Shown one piece after another: positions 6,927 through 15,529 of a DNA stretch of 64,000 nucleotides; position 1 is the stretch's first letter, and every line of letters starts with the position of its first letter. Made by a program: the position numbers and the translations under genes. This stretch comes from Patescibacteria group bacterium (lineage in GTDB: Bacteria > Patescibacteriota > Microgenomatia > UBA1406 > GWC2-37-13): the NCBI GenBank assembly GCA_025057905.1, contig JANWUX010000001.1, forward strand, positions 146,155 to 210,154, written 5' to 3'. The notes below the pieces were generated by a model. The model did not search any database and had not been told where the DNA came from. It saw only the letters and a program-made list of their open reading frames with translations.

Positions 6927-9833
6927 ATGTTTAATCGAAATCAGCAAAGAGCAGTTGAGTATAATCAAGGACCTCTGCTGATCATTGCTGGCCCAGGAAC
7001 AGGAAAAACTACGGTCATCATTAAGAAGATTAATTTTCTCATCAAAAACAACCTAGCTAAGCCTGAAGAAATTCTCGCACTCACTTTTACGGAAAAAGCC
7101 GCTTTAGAAATGGAAGAAAAAGTAGACCAAGAGTTACCTTACGGATATTTTCAGATGGTTATCGATACTTTCCATGGTTTTGCTGATCAAGTTTTGAGAA
7201 ATGAGATCATTCATCTAGGCTTGTCAAACAATTATCAGCTTATGAGTGAAGCTGAAGCGCTTATTTTTTTTAAAAAAAACTTGTCTTTATTTGAACTGAG
7301 TCTTTATCAACCAATCGGTAATCCAACTAAGTATGTCAAGGAACTTCTTGATCATTTTTCTCGATTAAGAGACGAAAATATCTCCCCGGTCGATTATCTC
7401 AACTGGGTAAAGAAAAATAAAAGACTAACTCGAGAAGAAAAGCGACGATATCAGGAATTAGCTCAGGCATATGACAAATTTCAGCACCTAAAACTAGAAA
7501 AAAATCTCTTTGACTTTGCCGATCTCATCTTTTACCTGATTAAGCTCTTTAGGGAAAGACCATCAATTCTCAATCAATATCAGCAAAAATTCAAGTATAT
7601 CTTAATTGACGAATTTCAAGATACAAACGTGGCTCAGTATGAGCTGATTAAACTTCTGAAGCCTCCAGGAAGAAACTCTCTTTTGTGTGTCGTTGGCGAT
7701 GACTCTCAGGCGATCTATAAATTTCGAGGCGCCTCAGTTTCCAATATTCTGAGTTTTATGAACGACTATCCCGAGGCAGAGAAAATTAACTTGATTAAAA
7801 ACTACCGCTCTAACCAGACAATTCTTGACAAAAGCTATCGACTAATTAGAGTTAATGATCCCGATACCCTTGAAGCTAAACTGGGAATTTCAAAAAAATT
7901 AATCGCTATCAACAAAAAAACACCAGAAGAGCCAGTTGATTTTTTTCTGGCAACCACTGAGGAGGAAGAAGCTGAGTTTGTCGTTGAAAAAATCTTGTCT
8001 TTAAGAAAGAAGAATGGCTATCAGTACCGGGACTTTGCCATTCTTTGTCGAGCCAATAATCACGCTAATACCTTCACAAAAGCTCTAGAAATCAAAGGCA
8101 TTCCCTATCAATTTCTTGGTCCAAGTTTTCTCTTTAAACAACCAGAGATAAAAGATCTTATTGCTTACTTGAAATTTCTTGCTGATGTTTTTGATAGTAT
8201 CTCTCTTTTTCGAGTACTGTCCATGAAGATTTTTGATATTGATCCAATCGATCTTAAGCTACTGATTGACTTCGCCAATAAAATTAACCGATCTCTTTTT
8301 GAGACGATGGAAATTTATCTTGGGTCCTTTGATAGAAAATATTTCAAAGAAGACTCAGAGAAGTACTACCAGTTTCTTCCCCTTATCCGAAGGCAAACCA
8401 AAGAAAGCTTAATCAAGATTTTTGATCTGTTGAAAAGAGGACTAACTCTTCTCAAAAACCACTCAGTCGTTGAGATCCTTTATGATTTTTTAGAAAAAAG
8501 CGGTTATCTAAGGCTTCTGTCTCAATATAAGACCGAAATCGAAGAAAAAATCGCTCTCAATATTTCAAAATTTTTTAGAAGACTCAAAAGCTTTGAACTT
8601 GCCAATCCAGCTTACTCAATTGCCGAAGTGGTTGAGTTTTTAGAACTAAGCATGGAGATTGGAGACTCGCCTTTGGCTGAGATCACCGATCTTTCTTCTG
8701 TTGATGCCGTCAACATTCTAACAGTTCACTCAGCCAAAGGACTCGAGTTTCCAGTTGTTTTTGTCGTCAATCTCACTTATGGAAGATTTCCCTCTAAAAA
8801 TAGAAAAGAATTGATTCCCATCCCTGAAGAACTAATCAAAGAAATTCTTCCTCAAGGTAATCCACATCTACAAGAAGAAAGACGATTATTTTACGTGGCC
8901 ATGACAAGAGCTAAGAACCATCTCTACTTATCAGCGTCAAAGTTTTATGGCGAAGGAAAAAGACAGCAGAAGGTTTCACCTTTTGTTATCGAGATTTTTG
9001 ACCAGGATTATCTCGAGAATAAATATTTTGCTAAAAAAAGACAAAGTTTTTCTCATCTAATCTCTGATCAAAAAATTGATTCCAAAGTATTTCCACAAAG
9101 AGAAGCTAATGAAGTTTTTTCACACACTCAATTAGAGATTTATGAACGGTGTCCTCTTCAATACAAATACACTTATGTTCTCCAACTGCCAACCCCAAAA
9201 TCCGCCTCTTTAAACTTCGGCGAGATCATTCATAAAACGCTCTTCGATTTTTACTCCCTTTTTAAAAAAGAAAGAAATGTTGGTGAGAAAGAGATGTTGG
9301 CTCTATATCAAAAAAACTGGCAACCTGTTGGTTTTCTTTCTAAAAAACACGAGTCCGACTACTTTAAAAGAGGTAAACAGATGCTAATTGATTATTTAAA
9401 AAAACATCACCATAAAGATATTAACATCAGCTACCTTGAGATGAATTTCAAAATAAAATTTGAGAGTCAGTTTATTGTCAGAGGAAAGATAGACCGTGTC
9501 GATATTTTTGACCAAAAAAAAATTGAGGTTATTGACTACAAAACCGGCAAAAAACCAGAAGATGACAAACTAGAGAAAGATTTTCAACTTGCGATTTACG
9601 GCTTGGCCTTGAAGGAACTGCTCAAGAAAGACTATTCTCAGATTCTCCTCTCTTACCTTTTTCTTGAGACTCAAGAGAAAGTCAGCTTATCAATTAATTC
9701 TTCAGAGTTAGAACTTCTAAAAAAAAATGTCGTTGAAAAAATAAGAAAGATAATAACCAGAGACTTTACTCCAAAACCTGGTTTTCACTGCGATTTCTGT
9801 CCATTTAGAATAATCTGTGAGGCTTGGAGTTAG
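6927..9833 (+). CDS. UvrD/AddA-type helicase fused to an Fe-S RecB-family nuclease
   Basis: A superfamily-1 DNA helicase with a C-terminal PD-(D/E)XK nuclease. Helicase motifs: AGPGTGKT (21-28), LTFTEKAA, LIDEFQDTN, VGDDSQAIYKFRGA, and late motifs NILTVHSAKGLEF and RRLFYVAMTRAK. The nuclease spans roughly residues 725-968: FGEIIHKT, GKIDRVD, VIDYKTGK and DFQLAIYGLA, with four cysteines (one in ERCPLQY, three in CDFCPFRIIC) arranged as in AddB/AdnB 4Fe-4S domains. A role in double-strand break processing is likely. No AddB-type partner is adjacent, and UvrD/PcrA proper lacks the nuclease, so I leave the symbol empty. Confidence 0.92.
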   Translation: MFNRNQQRAVEYNQGPLLIIAGPGTGKTTVIIKKINFLIKNNLAKPEEILALTFTEKAALEMEEKVDQELPYGYFQMVIDTFHGFADQVLRNEIIHLGLSNNYQLMSEAEALIFFKKNLSLFELSLYQPIGNPTKYVKELLDHFSRLRDENISPVDYLNWVKKNKRLTREEKRRYQELAQAYDKFQHLKLEKNLFDFADLIFYLIKLFRERPSILNQYQQKFKYILIDEFQDTNVAQYELIKLLKPPGRNSLLCVVGDDSQAIYKFRGASVSNILSFMNDYPEAEKINLIKNYRSNQTILDKSYRLIRVNDPDTLEAKLGISKKLIAINKKTPEEPVDFFLATTEEEEAEFVVEKILSLRKKNGYQYRDFAILCRANNHANTFTKALEIKGIPYQFLGPSFLFKQPEIKDLIAYLKFLADVFDSISLFRVLSMKIFDIDPIDLKLLIDFANKINRSLFETMEIYLGSFDRKYFKEDSEKYYQFLPLIRRQTKESLIKIFDLLKRGLTLLKNHSVVEILYDFLEKSGYLRLLSQYKTEIEEKIALNISKFFRRLKSFELANPAYSIAEVVEFLELSMEIGDSPLAEITDLSSVDAVNILTVHSAKGLEFPVVFVVNLTYGRFPSKNRKELIPIPEELIKEILPQGNPHLQEERRLFYVAMTRAKNHLYLSASKFYGEGKRQQKVSPFVIEIFDQDYLENKYFAKKRQSFSHLISDQKIDSKVFPQREANEVFSHTQLEIYERCPLQYKYTYVLQLPTPKSASLNFGEIIHKTLFDFYSLFKKERNVGEKEMLALYQKNWQPVGFLSKKHESDYFKRGKQMLIDYLKKHHHKDINISYLEMNFKIKFESQFIVRGKIDRVDIFDQKKIEVIDYKTGKKPEDDKLEKDFQLAIYGLALKELLKKDYSQILLSYLFLETQEKVSLSINSSELELLKKNVVEKIRKIITRDFTPKPGFHCDFCPFRIICEAWS

Positions 9834-9875
9834 AACTATTTAGAACTATAAGTTATAATAATACCAAAGAGTTAG

Positions 9876-11342
9876 ATGACAAGATCTCTTGGTTTTGAAA
9901 AAATCGCAAATCGAATTGTGCCTGTTCTGTCTTGGTTGTTAATCACACTTCCTCTTTGGTTGTCTCCATTTCATCCGGCTGTAGCTTCTTATTTTATCAT
10001 TGGTTTCAATATCTATTTCTTCTATAAGTCAATGATCACCGCCTTCTACGCAGTCATCTCGTACAAAAAAATCCTTCTGAACTCAAGGGTTAACTACTCA
10101 AAGAAACTCATGAAAATCAAAGAGTCATTAACGCTCAATCATTTCGTTATCATTCCCAATTATAAGGAACCAATCCATAAGCTTGAATCAACAATCAGTT
10201 CAATTACTAACAGCGATTACCCTTCGAAAAAGATTTTTTTGGTCTTGGCTTTTGAAAAAAGAGAAGCTGAATCAACTGAAAAAGCACGAATCTTAAAAAA
10301 CAAATTTCAAAACCAGTTTAAAATGATAATCACCACCTTTCATCCTGATCAACCAGATGAAGAGCCAGGCAAGGCAAGTAACCAAACGTATGCTGCTCGA
10401 ATCGTTGAGAAGTTAGTTGACGAAAGAAATATTGATCCCCGTAAAACTTTGATTACCATCTGCGACGCAGATAGTCATCTCCCGAAAAATTATTTCTCTT
10501 ACTTAAGTTTTATTTTTTTAAAAGACAAAGAAAGGTTGTATCATTTCTACTGGGCACCTGTTCTACTTTATAACAATTTCTGGCAATTACCAGTATTTGT
10601 CAGAATTCAAGCGACCCTCTCTTCTATCCTTAGATTAGCTTTTCTTTCTCAAGGAGACAATCTAATTCAAATCTCAACTTACTCAACAAATCTTTGGTTT
10701 TTGAAGCAAATAAATTTTTGGGACGTTGACATCATTCCTGAGGATTGGCACGTTTTTTTCCAGGCCTTCTTTAAATTTGGACAGAAAGTTAGGACTATCC
10801 CCCTCTTCACCATCATTAACAGTGATGCCGTTTACTCGGGAAATATCTTCAAGACTTTAGTTAACCGCTATGAACAGGAAAAGAGATGGGCTTGGGGAGT
10901 GAGCGATGTCGGTTATTTTTTCGATCAATTTTTAAAAACGCCCAAGATAAACCTCTGGATCAAGATAAAAAAATTAATCTTTCTCGTCGAGACACATTTG
11001 CTGTGGCCAGTTTCCTTTTTCGTTCTTACCCTCAGTGCCTCGATTCCGCCCCTGATTAATCCTTTCTTCAAAAACACAGTGCTTGGTTTTTTGTTGCCCA
11101 AGATCTCAGCCTTTATTTTAACCTTGACCTCAAGTTTCCTAATCTTATACCTTTATCTCGATATCCGAGTCAGGGAAAAAGTAAAAATCAAGACACCTTT
11201 GACTAGTTTGCCGATGCTTTTTATCCAGTGGTATCTGTTGCCGCTAGTCTCTTTTTTCTTTTCTTCGTTACCAGCCCTTGATAGTCACACGCGAATTCTT
11301 CTGGGGAAAAAAATTAAGTATCAGGTAACTGAAAAAGTTTAA
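9876..11342 (+). CDS. Membrane glycosyltransferase, family 2 (cellulose-synthase-like fold)
   Basis: A processive-type GT2 enzyme that probably makes or extends a surface polysaccharide; the donor is unknown. Two N-terminal transmembrane helices (about 17-36 and 38-62) precede a cytoplasmic GT-A domain. That domain has FVIIPNYKE, CDADSHLP (DxD), IIPEDWHVF (catalytic ED) and QEKRWAWG (the QxxRW motif of processive enzymes). Several C-terminal helices follow. The 488 residues are plausible. A TATAAT box lies 16 bases before the ATG. It is followed by a GT39-like gene, so both may serve envelope glycan assembly. Confidence 0.85.
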   Translation: MTRSLGFEKIANRIVPVLSWLLITLPLWLSPFHPAVASYFIIGFNIYFFYKSMITAFYAVISYKKILLNSRVNYSKKLMKIKESLTLNHFVIIPNYKEPIHKLESTISSITNSDYPSKKIFLVLAFEKREAESTEKARILKNKFQNQFKMIITTFHPDQPDEEPGKASNQTYAARIVEKLVDERNIDPRKTLITICDADSHLPKNYFSYLSFIFLKDKERLYHFYWAPVLLYNNFWQLPVFVRIQATLSSILRLAFLSQGDNLIQISTYSTNLWFLKQINFWDVDIIPEDWHVFFQAFFKFGQKVRTIPLFTIINSDAVYSGNIFKTLVNRYEQEKRWAWGVSDVGYFFDQFLKTPKINLWIKIKKLIFLVETHLLWPVSFFVLTLSASIPPLINPFFKNTVLGFLLPKISAFILTLTSSFLILYLYLDIRVREKVKIKTPLTSLPMLFIQWYLLPLVSFFFSSLPALDSHTRILLGKKIKYQVTEKV

Positions 11343-11382
11343 TCAAGATTGACCCTTGAAGGAAAAATTTTCATAATAAAAA

Positions 11383-12648
11383 ATGATCGATTGGTTGTTT
11401 TCAAAATCCCCTCTCTTATTCCTAGTTCAGCCTCTCTGGCGAGACGAAGCCTTTTCATATCTAATCTCGAAAAAAAAACCTCTTGAAATTATCAACTTGA
11501 CCGCCATGGATTTTAATCCACCCCTTTACTATCTTGTTCTTCATTTTTGGATGAAAATTTTTGGCTCATCTGAGATAACAATGAGACTGGTTTCTTTGAT
11601 CTTTTTCTGGTTAACCGCTTACCTATTCTTACTGTTTCTGACGAATATCTTCCAAATAAAAATCAGCAAATCATTTCTTTACCTTCTTCTTTTTTTCACC
11701 AATCCAATATTCGTTTATTATGCTTTTGAGGCCAGAGGTTACACTATGTTTGGCTTTTTCACTCTTCTTTCTTTTTATTCCTTTTTTACCAAAAAAGACC
11801 TTTGGTATTTCCTGGCTACCATAGGCGGTCTCTATACTCATTACTTTATGATCTTTGTTTGGTTAATCCAGTTTTTAATTGCTCGTTCCAGAAGACAGAT
11901 GATCTGTTTTCTTGCTTTTCTTCCATGGTTGGTGTTTTTGTTTTTTAAGGGGTTTTCCATCGAATCGTTTTGGCTTGCTCCAGTCAAGTTAGAAGAAATT
12001 ACTGGCTTATTCGCAAAAATCTATCTAGGCCATGAAAAAAAGATCGATCTTTTTTCGCCAATTAGCTATTTTTCTCTAGTTATCAGTTTTGTTATTCTTT
12101 CGGGTTTGTTTTTAAGATTCAAGCGCAGAACAAACAAAAAAATCTTCCTGATTCTTTTTCTTTGGTCATTCGTTCTGCCTGTGATCATCTTCCTTGTCTC
12201 CGTAATTAAACCGATATTCTTTCCGCGATACCTAATTTTTGCTTCGGTAGGTCTTTTGTTAACTTTGGTTTTTGTCGTCGAGAATTATCCAATGATAATG
12301 AAGATTGCAATCTTTATTTTTTTGCTTTTAGTTAACATCATTTATCATCAAGTGCAAATCCCTCAAAGACAAAAAGCTGATTTAAGAATAACAATAAGAA
12401 TCATCAAAAAAGTCATGAATAGCAAAGACTATCTGTATGTTAAAAACATTCTTGATTTTTTCGTGGCTCAGTATTATCTTGACGAAAAAAGAGTCTATCT
12501 GTGGCAAGTGAACTACGATCAAATTCCTCACTTTGTTGGCAAGGTTCTCATTCCTAAAGAAAAAATAGCCAAAAATCTGCCCTATTACCCAAGAAGAGCC
12601 TTTATTCTCGATGATAACCAAGACTTCTCAATTCAATCAATCAAATAA
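11383..12648 (+). CDS. GT39/ArnT-like polytopic glycosyltransferase
   Basis: A membrane GT-C enzyme that would transfer a sugar from a polyprenyl-phosphate donor to an extracytoplasmic acceptor. About nine hydrophobic helices are seen. The catalytic acidic pair follows the first short helix (LWRDEAFSYL), then NPPLYYLVLHFWMKIFG and RLVSL, typical of the dolichyl-phosphate-mannose/ArnT group. The N-terminus is short, so helix 1 is only about 12 residues before the motif; an unrecognised upstream start is possible. 421 residues. Its polyprenyl-linked donor could come from the DPM-like protein at 21811-22920. Confidence 0.78.
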   Translation: MIDWLFSKSPLLFLVQPLWRDEAFSYLISKKKPLEIINLTAMDFNPPLYYLVLHFWMKIFGSSEITMRLVSLIFFWLTAYLFLLFLTNIFQIKISKSFLYLLLFFTNPIFVYYAFEARGYTMFGFFTLLSFYSFFTKKDLWYFLATIGGLYTHYFMIFVWLIQFLIARSRRQMICFLAFLPWLVFLFFKGFSIESFWLAPVKLEEITGLFAKIYLGHEKKIDLFSPISYFSLVISFVILSGLFLRFKRRTNKKIFLILFLWSFVLPVIIFLVSVIKPIFFPRYLIFASVGLLLTLVFVVENYPMIMKIAIFIFLLLVNIIYHQVQIPQRQKADLRITIRIIKKVMNSKDYLYVKNILDFFVAQYYLDEKRVYLWQVNYDQIPHFVGKVLIPKEKIAKNLPYYPRRAFILDDNQDFSIQSIK

Positions 12649-12663
12649 ACAGTCGGATTAACT

Positions 12664-12692
12664 TTGATCTCGTTTAAAAACTGATTTATAAT
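12664..12692 (+). promoter_or_regulatory. Promoter of tRNA-Gln
   Basis: -35 TTGATC (12664-12669), 17-base spacer, -10 TATAAT (12687-12692), 14 bases before the mature tRNA. Good consensus and position. Confidence 0.7.
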
Positions 12693-12706
12693 ATTTTCAG
12701 TCCTTT

Positions 12707-12777
12707 TCGGGGGTCGTCTAACGGTAGGACACGACTCTCTGGAAGTCGGTATCTTGGTTCAAATCCAAGCCCCCGAA
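12707..12777 (+). tRNA. tRNA-Gln (CTG)
   Basis: Acceptor TCGGGGG pairs fully with CCCCCGA. The T1-A72 end pair is typical of tRNA-Gln. Anticodon stem CGACT/AGTCG with loop CTCTGGA gives anticodon CTG. The T arm is CTTGG-TTCAAAT-CCAAG and the discriminator is A. CCA is not encoded. The D arm is short but normal. The presence of a CTG isoacceptor suggests a second Gln tRNA (TTG) elsewhere. Confidence 0.92.
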
Positions 12778-12800
12778 CAAAGAATTGAGATTTTCCATGA

Positions 12801-13103
12801 ATGAAACTTCTTCTTTTAACCAATTTATTTATCTTTCTGATGTTTATTTTTCGAGCAAACTCTCTACCACCTCAAATTCCTCTCTTTTATAGCCGATCAG
12901 ATGATGAGCTTCAGATTGCTGAAACCTGGATGATTATTATTCTTCCCTTCCTTATGAACACCTTTTTTTTCCTCAATCATTTCCTATTGAGAAATATCTT
13001 TAAGAACGATCAGGTTATTCTGAAAATAATTAATTTTTTTAATCTCTTTTTATTGGTAAGTTTTAGCTTCGCCTTTGCTCGGATTATTTTTATCGTTACC
13101 TAA
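12801..13103 (+). CDS. Small membrane protein of unknown function
   Basis: 100 residues with three predicted transmembrane helices (about 2-20, 43-63 and 79-99). A short loop between helices 1 and 2 contains LPPQIPLFYSRSDDELQ. The PPQIPLFYS segment recalls small two- and three-helix membrane proteins of the DUF1648 kind, but I do not claim membership. It lies 23 bases after tRNA-Gln and 18 before a WecA-like transferase on the same strand, so it is probably cotranscribed and may act in the membrane beside that enzyme. Function unknown. Confidence 0.65.
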   Translation: MKLLLLTNLFIFLMFIFRANSLPPQIPLFYSRSDDELQIAETWMIIILPFLMNTFFFLNHFLLRNIFKNDQVILKIINFFNLFLLVSFSFAFARIIFIVT

Positions 13104-13121
13104 AGAAAAAGCAAAAAGGCC

Positions 13122-14180
13122 ATGATTTTAGTGATTATTCTTAGCGCCCTTTTTTCAAGCTTCTTTACTCTCATTACAATTTTTCTGGCTAAGAAAATCA
13201 ATTTGGTCACCGATGTCACTAAAAGAAGTCACCCAGCTCACACTCACTCAGGTAAGATTCCTCGTGGCGGTGGTCTGCCGATACTTCTAACTTTACTTAT
13301 CGGGAGCCTTCTATTTTTACCGATTAATAAAATCATCACCGGTATCTTAATCTCTAGTCTTCTTTTGGTTTTTGTTGGTCTTCTGGATGACTATTTTGAT
13401 ATTTCCCCCTATCTCAGATTTATTTTGAATATTCTTTTTTCCTGTCTATTGGTGATGTTTGGTCTGGGGATCCCTTTCATCTCAAATCCCCTCAATCCGG
13501 AAGGAGTAGTTCGTCTTGATGAATGGCGAATCACTATTGATTTGTTCGGCAAGAGAGAAATTTTGATCTTGGCTAATCTCTTCTCGGTAATCTGGCTCAC
13601 CTGGACAACAAATATGGTTAACTGGAGCAAAGGCGTCGATGGGCAGTTGCCAGGTTTTGTTGCTATCACTGCGTTTTTTCTGGGCCTTCTCTCTCAGCGA
13701 TTTACTGCTCACGATATTAGTGCTCAGACCGTTGCTAATCTCGCCTTTATTACCACTGGCGCCTATCTCGGGTTTCTTGTTTTTAACATCTATCCCCAGA
13801 AAATAATGCCCGGGTATGGTGGTGGTGCTTTGGCCGGGTTTCTCCTTGGGGTTCTTTCTATCTTGTCTTTTGGTAAACTCGGAACGGCTATTCTTATTTT
13901 ATCCGTTCCAACAATCGATGCCATTTATACGATCTTGAGGCGAATAAAAAATAAAAAATCTCCTTTCAAAGCCGACTGGGGCCATTTTCATCATCGACTG
14001 CTAGAAATTGGCTGGGGTAGGCGCCGAATTGCCACCTTTTACTGGTTGGTATCGTTAATTTTTGGAATTGCCTCCCTTTTTCTTAAAGGAGTCGAAAAGC
14101 TTGTTGCTTTTGTCAGTATTGGTATCATTTTGTTAATTTTTATTTACCTAATCGAACAGATTAAAAAAATTTATCAATGA
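13122..14180 (+). CDS. WecA/MraY-type polyprenyl-phosphate sugar-1-phosphate transferase
   Basis: A polytopic enzyme of the glycosyltransferase-4 family, predicted to start lipid-linked glycan synthesis on undecaprenyl phosphate. About ten helices. Seen: GKIPRGGGLPI (44-54), LDDYFDISPYLRF with the DD pair at 89-90, NWSKGVDGQLPG (167-178) and WGHFHHRLL (286-294). The family's FMGDxG motif is replaced by MPGYGG (229-234), so the aspartate that helps hold Mg2+ in MraY is a tyrosine (Tyr232). Other features argue for WecA/TagO rather than MraY. It overlaps the next gene by 4 bases. Confidence 0.85.
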   Translation: MILVIILSALFSSFFTLITIFLAKKINLVTDVTKRSHPAHTHSGKIPRGGGLPILLTLLIGSLLFLPINKIITGILISSLLLVFVGLLDDYFDISPYLRFILNILFSCLLVMFGLGIPFISNPLNPEGVVRLDEWRITIDLFGKREILILANLFSVIWLTWTTNMVNWSKGVDGQLPGFVAITAFFLGLLSQRFTAHDISAQTVANLAFITTGAYLGFLVFNIYPQKIMPGYGGGALAGFLLGVLSILSFGKLGTAILILSVPTIDAIYTILRRIKNKKSPFKADWGHFHHRLLEIGWGRRRIATFYWLVSLIFGIASLFLKGVEKLVAFVSIGIILLIFIYLIEQIKKIYQ

Positions 14181-14605
14181 AAATCGCTCGCGTGTATATC
14201 GACGGTGGATCAAGAGGAAATCCTGGCCAAGGATCAATTGCCGTTGCCATTTTTCTTGGCAAAAAAAACGTGTTTCAAGACTCTCGATTGATCGGTTTGA
14301 CGACTAACAATGACGCAGAATATCAAGCTCTCATCTGGGGATTGGAAAAAATTCTTGAAATAAAAGATAACCAGATGATTAAGAAAGTTATTTTTCAAAG
14401 TGATTCCCAGCTTCTTATTAATCAACTAACCGGTAAGTACAAGGTTAGGAGCAAGAAAATAAAAGAACACCTGACCAAGATAAAATTACTTGAGAAAAAA
14501 ATCAACCTACCAATTCTTTACAAAAAGATTCCTCGAGAAAAAAATCAACTTGCTGATAGGTTAGTCAACCTGGCTTTCGTCAAGTCTAAGCTAAAGATTC
14601 TTTGA
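14177..14605 (+). CDS. RNase H-like protein
   Basis: A ribonuclease H fold protein, expected to cut RNA in RNA-DNA hybrids. The 142 residues carry all four catalytic acidic positions: the Asp of YIDGGSRGNPG, the Glu of NDAEYQALIWGLE, the Asp of QSDSQLLINQL, and a C-terminal Asp in QLADRLVNLA. It belongs to the short RnhA-like group with reverse-transcriptase-type RNase H similarity. The ATG overlaps the WecA-like stop (ATGA). It converges on the next gene with a 20-base overlap. Confidence 0.88.
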   Translation: MKIARVYIDGGSRGNPGQGSIAVAIFLGKKNVFQDSRLIGLTTNNDAEYQALIWGLEKILEIKDNQMIKKVIFQSDSQLLINQLTGKYKVRSKKIKEHLTKIKLLEKKINLPILYKKIPREKNQLADRLVNLAFVKSKLKIL

Positions 14606-15206
14606 TTGCCAAAATTAACTCAGGAAACTCAGCTACTCGAAAATGGCCCTCTTTATCTTTAAAAGTCAAATAATTGGCTAATGGAAGTTTTTTTTGATAT
14701 CGCACCATATGAGAGAGAGGAATAATTGGATCGTCGAAGGAGAAATAAAAGTAAATTTTTTGACATTGACGAGAAACTTGAGAAAGACTGCCTCTAACCC
14801 AGAAATCCCTCCTTAAAGGCTCGGGAGAGTCTTGATCATCAAAAGGAGGAGCTACTAAGTGAAGAGAAGGAATTCTTAATCTTGTTGAATAATTTGAAAG
14901 ATACTTGACAAGAAAAACAGCACCCAAAGAATAACCCAAAAAAACTACTGGTTTCTCTTCCTTTTCCAAGAGTTCGAGATATTTTTCAAAGACTATTCGC
15001 CACTCATCAAAGCGGGCATTTTCCTTGCACGGAAGATGAGGACGAGTCAGTTTGATGTAAGAAGGAAGATTTTCATCCAAATAGTCACCACTCCAATGAT
15101 CAACTTTTTCCAATCTTACTTCTTTGTTTTTTAAATAGTTAAGATAGTCTTCTCTGCTTTCAAAAGCCGTTCCACCATGAAGATAAACTAGGTAGCAATG
15201 ACTCAT
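14586..15206 (-). CDS. Alpha/beta-hydrolase (RBBP9/YdeN-like)
   Basis: A serine hydrolase of unknown substrate. The 206 residues start YLVYLHGGTAF, an oxyanion-hole-type strand. They include the nucleophile elbow GYSLGA, an acidic residue in SFDDPIIPL, and the histidine in DKEGHFRVAEFPEL, completing a Ser-Asp-His triad. The size and the EGHF region resemble the RBBP9/YdeN group. The start overlaps the stop of cutA (ATGA), so the two are probably translationally coupled. The 3' end overlaps RNase H on the other strand. Confidence 0.82.
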   Translation of the reverse strand: MSHCYLVYLHGGTAFESREDYLNYLKNKEVRLEKVDHWSGDYLDENLPSYIKLTRPHLPCKENARFDEWRIVFEKYLELLEKEEKPVVFLGYSLGAVFLVKYLSNYSTRLRIPSLHLVAPPFDDQDSPEPLRRDFWVRGSLSQVSRQCQKIYFYFSFDDPIIPLSHMVRYQKKLPLANYLTFKDKEGHFRVAEFPELILAIKESLA

Positions 15207-15511
15207 TTGATGTTTTTTTTCATCCAGTTGAGATACTCAGGGTTTAAATTAGCCTTGATTTTGGCCAAAATTGGTATCTCGTAAGGATGAACCTTTTTTA
15301 TCTCTTCTTCAACCAGAGAGACTTTATCTTCAAAAGTCTTGATTAGAACAGCAACCTCTTTTTCTTTAATGGTTTTACCTTGCCATTGGTAAAGACTAGT
15401 TATGGGCCAAAGATTTACACAGGCAACTAGTCTTTTGTTTAGAAGCTCAAAAGCGATTGCTTTTGCTACTTTTTGGCTTGGAGAAGTGAGATAGAGGAAA
15501 GTTGGATTCAT
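15203..15511 (-). CDS. cutA: CutA-like divalent cation tolerance protein
   Basis: A small trimeric ferredoxin-like protein that binds divalent metals; its exact role is not settled. The chosen start MNPTFLYLTSP gives 102 residues, the usual size. Signatures: LLNKRLVACVNLWPITSLYQW, read as KRLVACVNLWPI and TSLYQWQGK, then EVAVLIKTFEDK and HPYEIPILAKI. A longer reading from a TTG upstream would run into the miaB start on the other strand and has no family support. Only 18 bases separate this ATG from the miaB ATG, so at least one of these genes probably has a leaderless transcript. Confidence 0.92.
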   Translation of the reverse strand: MNPTFLYLTSPSQKVAKAIAFELLNKRLVACVNLWPITSLYQWQGKTIKEKEVAVLIKTFEDKVSLVEEEIKKVHPYEIPILAKIKANLNPEYLNWMKKNIK

Positions 15512-15513
15512 TT

Positions 15514-15522
15514 TGTTAAAAT
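15514..15522 (+). promoter_or_regulatory. Extended -10 of miaB
   Basis: TGTTAAAAT, an extended -10 box (TGn plus TAAAAT), ends 7 bases before the miaB ATG at 15530. RNA synthesis would start at or within a base of the start codon. No good -35 is seen, as is usual with an extended -10. Confidence 0.6.
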
Positions 15523-15529
15523 TAACACC

